From Stentor coeruleus (lineage: Eukaryota > Ciliophora > Heterotrichea > Heterotrichida > Stentoridae), in NCBI GenBank assembly GCA_001970955.1, contig MPUH01000045.1:62001-126000 (forward strand): a DNA stretch of 64,000 nt, in the 5' to 3' direction. Position numbers and translations under genes: made by a program. Of the stretch, positions 52,801 through 63,195 are shown piece after piece; position 1 is the first letter of the stretch; every line of letters begins with the position of its first letter. Below the pieces are notes generated by a model, which ran no database searches, had not been told where the DNA came from, and saw only the letters and a program-made list of their open reading frames with translations.

Positions 52801-55800
52801 TCTTGATGGAGCTGGAGTGGCAATAACAATTGGTAGTGAGGATGAATGTAAAGATTGTCCTGCAGGCAAGTATTGTAATGAATATGGAATAGGTAATGTA
52901 AGTACTTTAGACTGTGAAGCAGGATTTTATTGTACTTTGAATTCACTAGTTAGCAAGCCAGTAACAGCATCTTATGGAGGAGCTTGTGCTATAGGTGAAT
53001 TCTGTCCAATTAGAAGTAGTGGGGTAACACCATGCACTGAAGGTTCATATTGTTCAAGTTCTCAGCTTAGTGCAGTAACAGGTCCTTGCACTGAAGGACA
53101 TTATTGTAAAGAAGGTGCAACAGTCCCAACACCAATTGCAAGTCTTTTTAGTTTTGGAGATGTTTGTCCTAAAGGTAGCTACTGTACAGCAGAAACTTCA
53201 ACACCAATACTTTGCTCTACAGGTAAATATTTGCCATATACTGGAGGAATATCATCAAGTGACTGCTTAAGTTGTCCAGCAGGGTTTTATTGTCCAAATC
53301 CAGGGACAACTGATGAAAATATAATTCAATGCCCAGACGGATATTATTGTCAACCAGGGACTACAGACTATACATTGACACCTTGCTCAGCAGGCCATTA
53401 TTGTCCATTAGGAAGCCATGAAGAAATTCTATGTGCAGAAGGAACATATCAAGATTCAACAGCTCAAAGCACATGTAAAGATTGTACAGCAGGAAATTAT
53501 TGTGAAAAAGGTGCCACTGCGCTTACACCATGCGAAAAAGGATACTATTGTTTAGCAAATACCGGCTATAAATATTCTTACCCATGTCCAGCTGGAACTT
53601 ATATGGATGTTACTGGATCTGAAACTATTGATGATTGCAAACCATGTACTGCTGGGAAATTCTGCTATGGAGTTGGTCTTTTGGATGTAACTGAAAACTG
53701 CAAAGAAGGATATTATTGTACAGGAAGTGCTGAAGTTGCAACACCACCAGATAATCATGCTACAGGATCTTATTGTCCAAGAGGCACTTATTGCCCTGTA
53801 GGATCATCTGTAGCTACTGATTGTGATCCAGGGAAATATTGTATAACTCAAGGTATCTCAACTCCATCAGGGGATTGTTTCTCAGGATATTATTGTGTAA
53901 GTAATGCAAATACACCTGTGCCTGTTGATATAGCTATTTATGGAGGAACTACATGTAGTCAAGGTAGTTATTGTCAAACTGGCTCAAGTACTGAAACTCC
54001 TTGTCCTGCTGGAAAATTTGGAGCAGGTGTAAGACTTACGGTTGAATCAGATTGTGCTCCTTGTCCTTATGGATATTATTGTGCTACTACTGGACTAACT
54101 GCACCTACAGGCCAGTGTTCATCTGGATATTTTTGTGAAGAAAATTCTCAATCAAGTACAGAAAACGATTGTACAGTTGGGCATTATTGTCCTGCCGGAA
54201 GCTTTGAGCCTGTACCTTGCTACTATGGAACCTATCAACCTTCAACAGCCCAGTCTTCTTGTGACAGCTGCCCAGAAGGCAAATACTGTGAAAGACATAC
54301 TGATTCAGGTTTAGATTGTCCTGCAGGGTATTATTGTCCATTGGGTACACGTATTGACAGTGAATTTCCTTGCCTTTTAGGTACTTATTCAGATACAACA
54401 GGTTTAGCTGAGTGTTTAGAATGCCCAGCAGGTTATGAATGTGTAGCAGGTTCTGATAACTCCGGAGTAATCTGCCAAGAATTCCATTATTGCCCTGCTG
54501 GTGCAGGACGTGGTTATATATGCCCAGGTGGTTCTCATGGTGAAGGACAAGATACTTTAACTGATGAATCAGAATGCACAACTTGTCCAACTGGTTTTTA
54601 CTGTGTAGATGGTCGTATTTCAGCACAATGTGAAGCAGGATATTTTTGTACTGGAGGTTCATCAACGCCTACACCAATCGGAAATAACATCGGAGGAAGT
54701 GAATGTAGTGCAAACCATTACTGTCCTACTGGGTCAACTGTAGAAGTTTCATGTCCAACTGGTAAATTTAATAAACTCAAAGGTGGTAAAAGTGTTAATG
54801 ATTGTTCCGATTGTTCACCTGGATATTATTGTCCTGAAGGTAGTACAAGTATGATAGATTGTCCTGCTGGTAGTTATTGTCCACAAGGATATCAAGAACC
54901 AGTATCTTGTCCTGTTAGAACATATAATGCAAAAACCTTACAAGATTCAGAAAACAGTTGTTTAGTTTGCCCTGGTGGGTATATGTGTACAGAAAAAGAG
55001 ACTGCTGATTATACAAATTATGAATGTAATAAAATTGGTGCTTATTGTGTTGTTGGAGCTCAAGTTGCCACACCTTGTCCTCCAGGGACATATAGTAGTT
55101 CAACAACAGCAGCAAGTATTGATGATTGTTTACCTTGTGAAGAAGGATATCAATGCCCAGGTGGTTCTGATTTAATGCTCCCTTGTCTTGAAGGCACATA
55201 TTGTCCTAAAGGGTCAGCTTATGCTAAATTATGTGAAATTGGTTATTATTGTCCACCAAAATCTAAGAAAAGCTATAGATGTCCTAAAGGTTATTATTGT
55301 CCTAAATATGAATATAAAGACTTACCTAATTATGTAGAAAGACTTGATTTATATTATGATACAACATATTATAATACATCTAAATATATTCAATGTCCAA
55401 CAGGCTATGCTTGTCCTGAAGGATCATTTGCCCCAACATTTTGTCAGCCAGGATATTATGCGCTTAATGATAAATGTTTAGCTTGTCCTACTGGTACTTA
55501 TGCTAATAATACTGAAGGATGTAAAATTTGTGACCCTGGGTATATTTGTGTACTTGCAGCAACTAGACCTGATCCTATGTATTTAGAAACTCAAGGAGGG
55601 TATATTTGCCCTGCTGGATATTATTGCCCTGAAGGTGTATCTAAAGAAATCCCATGCACTCCTGGAACTTATAATACTAATAAAGGCCAATACAGTGAAG
55701 ATGTTTGTATAAAATGCGCTATAAATACATATACTGATTCTTATGGTAATGCAAATTGTTATCCTTGCGGCTCATCAGCTTATTCAACCATAGGTAGTAC

Positions 55801-58800
55801 AACTTGTGAATGTACAGGAGCATATCGTTCATATATGAAATCAGATGGAACATGCCGTTGTATACCAGGTTATGTATTTTTAAGCCAGGGTGTACAAATT
55901 GCTGATCAAGATGGTGTTATAGACTGTTTCCCTAAAGTTTATGATTTCGCTGATAAAGGTCTTGTTCGTGATCCATCAGGTTTACCTAAAGACCCAGCAG
56001 ATTGTTCAGCTGAATGTGATGGAGGTAGTGGTACTAGACTTGATGGTGTAGGGATATGTCAATGTACAACAGTTAAAAGTTTAGATGAATATTGTAACAA
56101 AGAATGCAGGGACAATTCTGATAAATTCAGCATAGTAGGAAGCACAATTTATTTAAATGATGGTGAAGGAAGTGTGAGTTTAGATGGGACAACAGGGTAT
56201 TATGGATTTCTTAAATGTTCTGAAGGATGTACATTGTATAGCATGGAAATGACTGATACTGGTCCACAAGCTGTATATGGAGGAGGTACAGCTTTACAAT
56301 CATTGTTTAGTACAGGAAATGCTCGAGGTCGTCGTCTTGTAACAGCATCAGCAGGTATATCAAATCCAGTCATATGCATCAGCTTAAATGATACTTATAT
56401 TTTTTCAATATCAAAAGATCATTACCCTGTGTATTCAAAAGACTCTTTATTAAACACTAACAAAGATTTCGATTATGGAGCTTTCCAACAACTAGCATCA
56501 TTAATGGATTCAGCAAGTTCTTCAATAACTATTTTCGCATATACTTTCCAAGAGCAAGGTATTTATGATTTTATTGATTCATCTACTTCAGATTTACATA
56601 TGATTATTTCGGTTATGGGAAGTGGGCAACAATGTCCTGATTCTGATATTCCTATAAGAACTAGAACTGGATCTTCATTATTAACAGTTGGAACACAGTC
56701 TAAGAAAAATATCATCTCTGATCCTGATTGGGTGTTTATATGTTCGACTATTGCATGGTTGATTGTTATGGTAATTTTGATTATAATGGGTGTTTATTTC
56801 TTTGAAAATAAGAAATGGAATTATAGATTTAGACTTAAAGCTGATTATAGAAAAGATCAAATAAATATTGAACTTGATGCTTTGACTAAACCTGAATCAA
56901 GTCTTGATGAAAGTGGTAAAGATGAAAGTGGACATGATGATAGTGATAAAGAAAAGGCTAAAGGATCAGAAAAAGAATTAGTAATGGAAGACCTTATGGC
57001 TAATGATGATATTGACCCTATGATTTTCCAAGCTATGCTTAAATCTTTACAGGAACAAGATGCTATAGCTAAAAATACTTTCTTCCAAAGGACTGAAGAT
57101 GGACAAGGTAACATGCAGAATATGCTTGATAAAATCAATAAACTTAAAAATTTCTTAAAAGAAAGCTTAGAAGGACTAAATGAAGGATTACCTGATAATG
57201 TGAGTGAAGAAGATATAGAATTAACTCCAGAAAAAGAAGTTGAAAAAGCTCTTGAAGGTCTTGCAGACAATTTTGCCAGAGATACTTCTAGGTTTGATGA
57301 TGCGAAAAAGAAATTGATGGAAATACTTAATGACCCTAATCTTAGTGATAAAGATAAAAGAAGTTTAATTGAAGATTTTAATGCGAATATTGATCGTATA
57401 GATCAAGCTTTAGCTGATGAACAAATGAAAGCTAATGAAATTCTTAGTAAAAGGTTATTGGATAGGAAAAATAGAAAGAAAGCTAAGGATAAAAGTCAAA
57501 TAGATAAAGGTCAAGAACCTGAAGCGCCAGTACAAGTGACAGGATTTTTAAGAAGTTTAAGTAAAATAGCTCAAGAAAAAGATAATCAGGGTGTTGAAGA
57601 AGAACGTAAGGTTATTGAAGAAAAAATTAATGATGAGAAAAATGAGATTATTAAAAAAATGAGACAAGAGTTGAGTGATAATCTTAAACAAGCTAAAGAT
57701 AAAAGAGAAAAAGAAGCTATGATGGAAGATTATAATAGAAAAGCTAAGGAACTTGAGTTAAGAATGCAAGAAGAGAAAGAAAGACAAGAGGCTGAACTTA
57801 TGCAAAGACTTAAGAATAGAAAGAAACCTAAGGGTAAAGATCTGGAAATTGAAACACCTGAGGCTGAGGCACCAGGATTTTTCAAGATTGAGGACCAGGA
57901 GAAAATTGAAGTGCTGCAGGATAAACATGAACAAGCAAGGCAGGAACTTTATGAGAAACAGGAAGAAGAGAGAGCTAAAGTCCTTGAGGAAGTTGAAAAA
58001 ATTGAAATTCGCATTCCAAAAACTGATGAAAGGGAGAAACTTGAAGCTGCATTAAAATCAACTTCAAATGAACTTGAAAGAAAAGAGCTTATGACTCAGA
58101 TTAATATGATTGACGAAATGGTTGCTGCAGGTAACCGGTCACAACAAAGCCAACTTGAAGCTAAACTACTTGAAAGAAAACGCCTAAGAGCACTAAAAGA
58201 AGCAGAACTAAAGAAAAAACATCAAGCTGAACAAGCTAAATTAGATGACAAAGAAGACCAAGAAATCGCAGAACTAACAGATAACATAACAAAAGATCGT
58301 ATTGAAGACATCATGAGAAGTGGAATGAGTCCAGAAGAAATTACCAAGAAAATCAAAGAAATGATTGATGAAAAACATGAACTTGAACTTAGCCAATTAA
58401 TATCCAAAAAACAAGAAATCCTAGCAGAAAAACAAACATACATGCTACAAGATTCACTTGGCTTAAAATCAGCTGAGCTACAAAAAACCCGTAAAGCATT
58501 TGCCAACAAACGTAATGAAATCGAAACTTCAGCTTTACATCCTTCTGCTAAAATGACTGAACTTAAAGACTTAGAAAAGAAAGAATCTGATGCTTTAACA
58601 CAAATAGACTATGATTTTATAAATAATCTTGGTAAAGCTCAAGATGAAATGTGGAGAGGAGTAGAAGATGAGTTTAGACAAAGATTTTTAGATTTAGCTG
58701 ATAAGCATCTTAGTGAAACTAGTGAAATCCTTAAAAAAATGAGACAAGTCAACCCTGCGCTTTTAGAACATCATTTGAAACAGGCTCAAGATGAAGCTTT

Positions 58801-59518
58801 AGATTTAAGGAAACAAGTAGAAAATGATTACAAAAATAAAGTTAAAGAACTTGATGTAAGGCAAAGAGAAATCATGTCAATGCAAGGAGAAAAAGAAAGG
58901 GAAATTGAAGAACTTAAACGACAGTTGGATGAAGCTGATGCTAAGAAAAAAGAAATGTTTGAAGTTGATAGGATGAGAAGAGAAATGGAAGAGAAACAAA
59001 GGAAAATGATTGAGGAAATGAGAAGAAGAGGAATTAAACCTGAACAAATGGAAGAGATGATTAAAAAGCATCAACAAGAAATGAGTGAATGGGAAGCAGT
59101 TATGGAAAAAGAAAGATTAAGACAAAAAGAAAGAATGCAAGAAAGGTTGAATGCACGTTTAGCAAAATACCAAGAACGTATGGCCCAAAAAGTTGCTAAA
59201 TACAAAGAAGAAAATCTTAAAATCATAACAACTAAAGAAGATGAAAAACTTGAGCTTAAATTTAATGCTGGACGTCCTGATTTATTATATGAGCCTATCA
59301 AAGATATTGATTCTAAACTTAGAGTGAACCCGCTACCAATTTTCACAAGAAGCTCGATAAAAGAATACGCAGACTATTCTAACCTACTACAAAGTCTGCT
59401 TATTAGAGTTAAAAAGATTGAAAGACTAGTGGCGACTGTAGATTTAGACAAATTTGAACATATTATGAGCCAATTAGAGACTATTTCTGGATATTTTGGA
59501 CAGTTACGAAAGCATTAA
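46895..59518 (+). CDS. Giant receptor-like surface protein with Cys-rich GCC2/GCC3-type repeats
   Basis: The ATG at 46895 gives a signal peptide (MLKALILLLTLYVSNA). Removing a 15-nt intron (46976-46990) joins it to the long frame, for 4,202 residues. Residues about 28-310 are Ser/Thr-rich and beta-like. Three ~110-residue beta repeats (about 310-640) follow. Residues 643 to about 2,980 are dozens of Cys-rich modules of the type CPAGYYCP..P..CPxGTY, typical of GCC2/GCC3 or ephrin-receptor-like repeats. A juxtamembrane domain contains RGRR at 3139-3142, a furin-type cleavage motif. One transmembrane helix lies at 3275-3298. The last ~900 residues are cytoplasmic, charged and mostly coiled coil. 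Such giant GCC proteins are common in ciliates but few have known function. Adhesion, cortex linkage or mechanosensing are guesses. It ends in TAA. Confidence 0.9.
46976..46990 (+). other. 15-nt intron in the giant surface protein gene
   Basis: The sequence is GTAGTTTTTATATAG, in phase 0 after Thr27 just past the signal peptide. It ends in an in-frame TAG. Without splicing the signal peptide is cut off from the remaining 4,175 residues. Confidence 0.9.
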
Positions 59519-59703
59519 AATAGTAGTTTAGTAATTAACCTAGAAATTTATAAAAATTAAGTATTATTAACCCCAGCCACAATCCAAGTTATTTTCCCAC
59601 ATCCTATCCTTCACTTTATATTCAAAAAAAAAAAAATTATATAAAGTCCAAAATATTTCAAAGCTCTTATCATATTATCCCCAAAAGCATCTAAATATTA
59701 AAA
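59519..59703. promoter_or_regulatory. Short 5' flank of CFAP52
   Basis: Only 185 bases separate the giant gene stop from the CFAP52 ATG. From about 59568 the plus strand is C-rich and G-poor, so the promoter signature must fit into little more than 130 bases. No defined element was recognised. Confidence 0.45.
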
Positions 59704-61545
59704 ATGGAAGACAAAGGTGGTATAGAACTAGAACATGCTATTGGTTATTCAGCAGAGTTCCTCAAGTCAATATATTTTCACCCAAACCAAAAAAACTACA
59801 TTTACATAACCGGTGCTTGCATAGTCATAGGTGACCTAACTGATCCTCAAGGTCAAGCATTTTTGCGTGGTCATGACGATACCGTTACTTGCCTCTCATT
59901 GTCTCCTTCAGGAACCCTAATCGCCTCAGGCCAAAAAGGCTATAACGCTGATGTCTTAGTCTGGGATTTCTCATCACGGCAAATAAAATTCCAGTTCAGC
60001 GAGCACGATCATGAGATAAAATGCTTAGATTTTTCTCATGATGATCGACTTCTTTGTTCTTGTGGAAGCCCAGCAGATAACAAAATGTTTGTATGGGATT
60101 GTTATACTGGGTATATTGTCGCATCAATAGGCTTAACACCAAACCCAACAATATGTGTTAAATTTGGGGGGTTTTTAAAGGATATCAAAGGAAGACCAGT
60201 TGAAAAATATCAGTTCGCTACATGTGGGAATAAAAAAATAGTCATGTGGAGCCTAAATCCTTATACTGGAGATCTAGAAAATCAAGCTTTAAACTGTGGG
60301 AATGCAGTTCGAGAATTCCAAGCATTAGAATTCACCCCAAATGGAGAAAGGTTTTTGATTGCAGGGACGACTTCTGGAGATTTTTTAGTATTTCAAATGA
60401 AGAATTTCCATATGTTTTGCACACAACCTGTGTGTGGAAAAGGGGTAACAGGAGTTGTAGCTTTGAATGATGAGAATTTTATTATTGGAGGTGGGGATGG
60501 GACTTTGAGTGCTTGGACTGTTCAAGGGGCTAGGAGTTTTGAAACTGCAAGGGTTAATATTGCCGGTGGGGTTTCAGCTTTTGCCCCTGCAAAAGACCTT
60601 AGTTCGATTATTGTTGGAACAACACTTGGTTTTCAATATAGAATTAGGCCTACTGATTTAGCTTCTATTGTGATTTCTGAAAGCCATACAAGGCCAATGA
60701 CTTATATAACTTTCCCAGTAGGGGTATCTGATCAATTCGCTACAAGTTCAGAAGATGGGACAATCCGTATATGGGATGGTTCTGATTATACTGTAATTTC
60801 TCGATGTGTTGGGCAAGGTATTCCTACTTGTTTTGTCTTAACTTTAGAAATCGTTATATCAGGTTGGGATGATAGTAAAATACGTGCATTTCGTGCTGAT
60901 AACGGCCAATCCTTATGGCAAATTGATAATGCTCATAGAGGTGGTGTTAGTGCTTTGAATCTTTCTACCAATATGAGGTTCTTTGCAACAGGAGGAAATG
61001 ATGGTGAAGTTCGTATATGGGAAATCAGAACAAGAGATATGGTATCACATTTAAAAGAACATACAAGTAAAGTTACAGATGTAAAAATTCTTCGTGATGA
61101 CTGTTATCTAGTCTCAGCATCACGTGATCGATGCATGTTAACTTGGGATTTAAAAAGTGAAAAAAGAGTTGGAGCTCAGACTCAACGTATTGGAGGTATA
61201 AACTCTGTATCTTTATATGGAGAAAAAGTTATTACTGCAGGACAAGAAAGAAAATTAAATATATGGGATTTAAGGCAAACTCAACCATTAAATACAGTTG
61301 AAGCTGGCCCTGATGCAGGATCTGATGAAATTTATACTTTAGCTGTGAGTTATGATGGAAGATTTGTAGCAACTGGAGGGGAAAAAGAAATTTTAAGGAT
61401 TTGGGAGTTACCTAGTATGAGAATTGTTGCTGAAGGACATGGACATTCTGGACATATTGTTAGAGTTGCTTGGGCTTATGATGGAAAACAAGTTATCACT
61501 GTGGGTAAAGACAACTGCACGTTGATATGGAATGTTTTCTTGTGA
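59704..61545 (+). CDS. CFAP52: CFAP52 (WDR16), WD40 axonemal protein
   Basis: 613 residues against about 620 in animals. It consists of two WD40 propellers, with typical GH and WD ends such as RGHDDTVTCLSLSPSG, VLVWDF, VRIWEI, LTWDLK and LNIWDL. CFAP52-specific features include the N-terminal IGYSAEFLKSIYFHP and the IISGWDDSKIRAF and NAHRGGVSAL segments, which align with human ISAWNDGKIRAF and NAHRIGVTAI. In the axoneme CFAP52 is a microtubule inner protein of the doublet B-tubule that stabilises it. The gene starts with its own ATG only 185 bases after the giant gene and ends in TGA, the only TGA stop among the complete genes here. No intron. Confidence 0.95.
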   Translation: MEDKGGIELEHAIGYSAEFLKSIYFHPNQKNYIYITGACIVIGDLTDPQGQAFLRGHDDTVTCLSLSPSGTLIASGQKGYNADVLVWDFSSRQIKFQFSEHDHEIKCLDFSHDDRLLCSCGSPADNKMFVWDCYTGYIVASIGLTPNPTICVKFGGFLKDIKGRPVEKYQFATCGNKKIVMWSLNPYTGDLENQALNCGNAVREFQALEFTPNGERFLIAGTTSGDFLVFQMKNFHMFCTQPVCGKGVTGVVALNDENFIIGGGDGTLSAWTVQGARSFETARVNIAGGVSAFAPAKDLSSIIVGTTLGFQYRIRPTDLASIVISESHTRPMTYITFPVGVSDQFATSSEDGTIRIWDGSDYTVISRCVGQGIPTCFVLTLEIVISGWDDSKIRAFRADNGQSLWQIDNAHRGGVSALNLSTNMRFFATGGNDGEVRIWEIRTRDMVSHLKEHTSKVTDVKILRDDCYLVSASRDRCMLTWDLKSEKRVGAQTQRIGGINSVSLYGEKVITAGQERKLNIWDLRQTQPLNTVEAGPDAGSDEIYTLAVSYDGRFVATGGEKEILRIWELPSMRIVAEGHGHSGHIVRVAWAYDGKQVITVGKDNCTLIWNVFL

Positions 61546-61805
61546 GCTTTGTAGTGGGAATAATTTATAATTTAAGGTTATAGCTATGATGATTTTTTTT
61601 TTATGTTGGAAAGTTTGCTTTTGGATGGTTTTTTTTGGTAGAGTGAAGTGAGGTTTTTATTATGGGATTGATGATGAATTAAGATGAGTTTTTATGTTTT
61701 TGATTAAAGAAGATATTGAATTTAGGTTTATATAATTTTTATTTTGGAGTTATGCATGTGATTTTTGGATATGGATTGCTTATATAAGAATTATTGAAGT
61801 CAGGA
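61546..61805. other. Convergent 3' spacer, G/T-rich
   Basis: In 61561-61680 a hand count gives 29 G and 2 C on the plus strand. This is the expected 3' flank of the plus-strand CFAP52 gene. No hairpin or repeat. Confidence 0.5.
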
Positions 61806-62381
61806 TTAGTTTAGTGAAGACAACTCGCGTTCGATCTTTTCTTTGTTTTGGACCTTTTGCAACTGTTGTCCGTTAAGCTTCTCTCCAGATTGCTGTTTCT
61901 GGATAAGATCTTTGATCTCCTTTAGTTTTTTCTTAAGAGATTTCTTTTTGTTTTTATTAGAAGAGAGCTGCTGCTCAGCAAGAGACTCAAATTTAATAGA
62001 TGGTGAAGCAGCCGAAGAGCCTCCTTCCTGATTCTTTTTTTTAGAGCGATTCTTAACTGTGACCCATTCTTCATTCTCAGCTTTTTCTTTAATAGGAGAC
62101 TGTGAAGATTCTTTTATCTCTTCCACTAGGAATTTTTCAACAACAATCGGTTTAGTTTCAACAGGAGGCTTAGTTTCAATAACAAGTTTGGTTTCGATTG
62201 GCTTTGTTTCGACTAATGGTTTTTCATCAATGATTTTAGCTTCAAAACCAGGGGGATATGAAAAAAGAGTATCTGTAAGTCCATAAAATTCCTCATAAGT
62301 CAGATTGCTTGAAAAGGCTTGTCTTGCTTCAGAACCAGTCTTAGCACGTTCTTGAGCATAACCTGGAGGCATATCCATCAT
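61806..62381 (-). CDS. Small protein with PYM/eIF2A-like C-terminal motif
   Basis: 191 residues. The N-terminal 50 residues hold YPPGFEAK and an FYGLTDTLF helix. Residues 50-85 are a proline-rich repeat of the type E-T-K-P (VETKP, IETKP). An EEWVTVKNRSKKKN segment follows. The last ~45 residues (SLKKKLKEIKDLIQKQQ then LNGQQLQKVQNKEKIEREL) form a basic helix pair shared by the C-termini of PYM (exon-junction-complex partner) and eIF2A, which contacts the ribosome. No PYM N-terminal WRK motif is visible, so a PYM orthologue is not shown. A ribosome- or mRNP-associated protein is the cautious reading. It ends in TAA and its 5' flank is G-rich on the plus strand. Confidence 0.65.
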   Translation of the reverse strand: MMDMPPGYAQERAKTGSEARQAFSSNLTYEEFYGLTDTLFSYPPGFEAKIIDEKPLVETKPIETKLVIETKPPVETKPIVVEKFLVEEIKESSQSPIKEKAENEEWVTVKNRSKKKNQEGGSSAASPSIKFESLAEQQLSSNKNKKKSLKKKLKEIKDLIQKQQSGEKLNGQQLQKVQNKEKIERELSSLN

Positions 62382-63195
62382 TAATATTATCAGAGACCAT
62401 AAGAAAATATTTAATTTTGTGGGAAGAGATTTGATGAATGATAAATTGTGGACTGAATGAATTTTGATAGAGACTAGAAAATAATTTTTAAGTGTTTATT
62501 GTGTGATACAATTTTGAAGTATGGAGAATAGAGATAAAAAAAGTGAAAATTTGTGTTGTGATTTTTATAAGAGTAAGATTTTATTGATAGAAGCTATTTT
62601 TTAAAGATTTTGTTGGGAATTTTGATATGAGATAAGAGGAGATTTTGGGTATTTATGTTTGAAGAAAAGATTTTTAGTATGTGATAATAAAACTTCTAGA
62701 AAATATTTGATAAAAAATCTTGATAGTCTTGGAGTATTATTTGATAAAAAATCTTGATAGTCTTGGAGTATTGATATTTATAAAGAAGTATTTGTGTAAA
62801 CTTTGATTGATAAAAATAATTATGGTTTACTTACTAACACCTTAATAATAATATTTAATATTCCAACATATAAACTAATTTATCTGATTACATCTAAAAT
62901 TATTCCATACATATCCCCTAATATCCTTCATTAATATACACAAAATAATTACTTAATTACCTATATTTTATCTACAATTATATCATTTAAAGTCTACAAT
63001 AAAGTCCTTTATAACATTTCCAATCATATTTCTAAATCAACCATCTACCATAAATACAATTTTCTTCAATCTCTATGTTAACACCTTTTATTCTAAACAC
63101 ACAAATGAATTCTTAACACATTCTAACAGCAATCATATAAACAAAGCTAATTTTAAACTATCTAGGCCTACTCAAAATTTCTATAGCCAAACTGG
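62382..63195. other. Intergenic region with mirrored skew and a 2 x 34 repeat
   Basis: Bases 62382-62700 (5' flank of the gene ending at 62381) are G-biased and C-poor on the plus strand. Bases about 62830-63195 (3' flank of the next minus-strand gene) are C-rich and G-poor. The tandem repeat at 62704-62771 lies near the switch. No gene. Confidence 0.55.
62704..62771. repeat. Tandem duplication, 2 x 34 bases
   Basis: Bases 62704-62737 are repeated directly at 62738-62771 with no visible difference and no N between copies. Non-coding. Confidence 0.95.

Noticed and set aside
48836-55852. Cys-rich stretch as a nucleotide-level tandem repeat or satellite
   Set aside because: The modules repeat at the protein level but are well diverged in DNA. 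They are coding repeats under selection, not a satellite.
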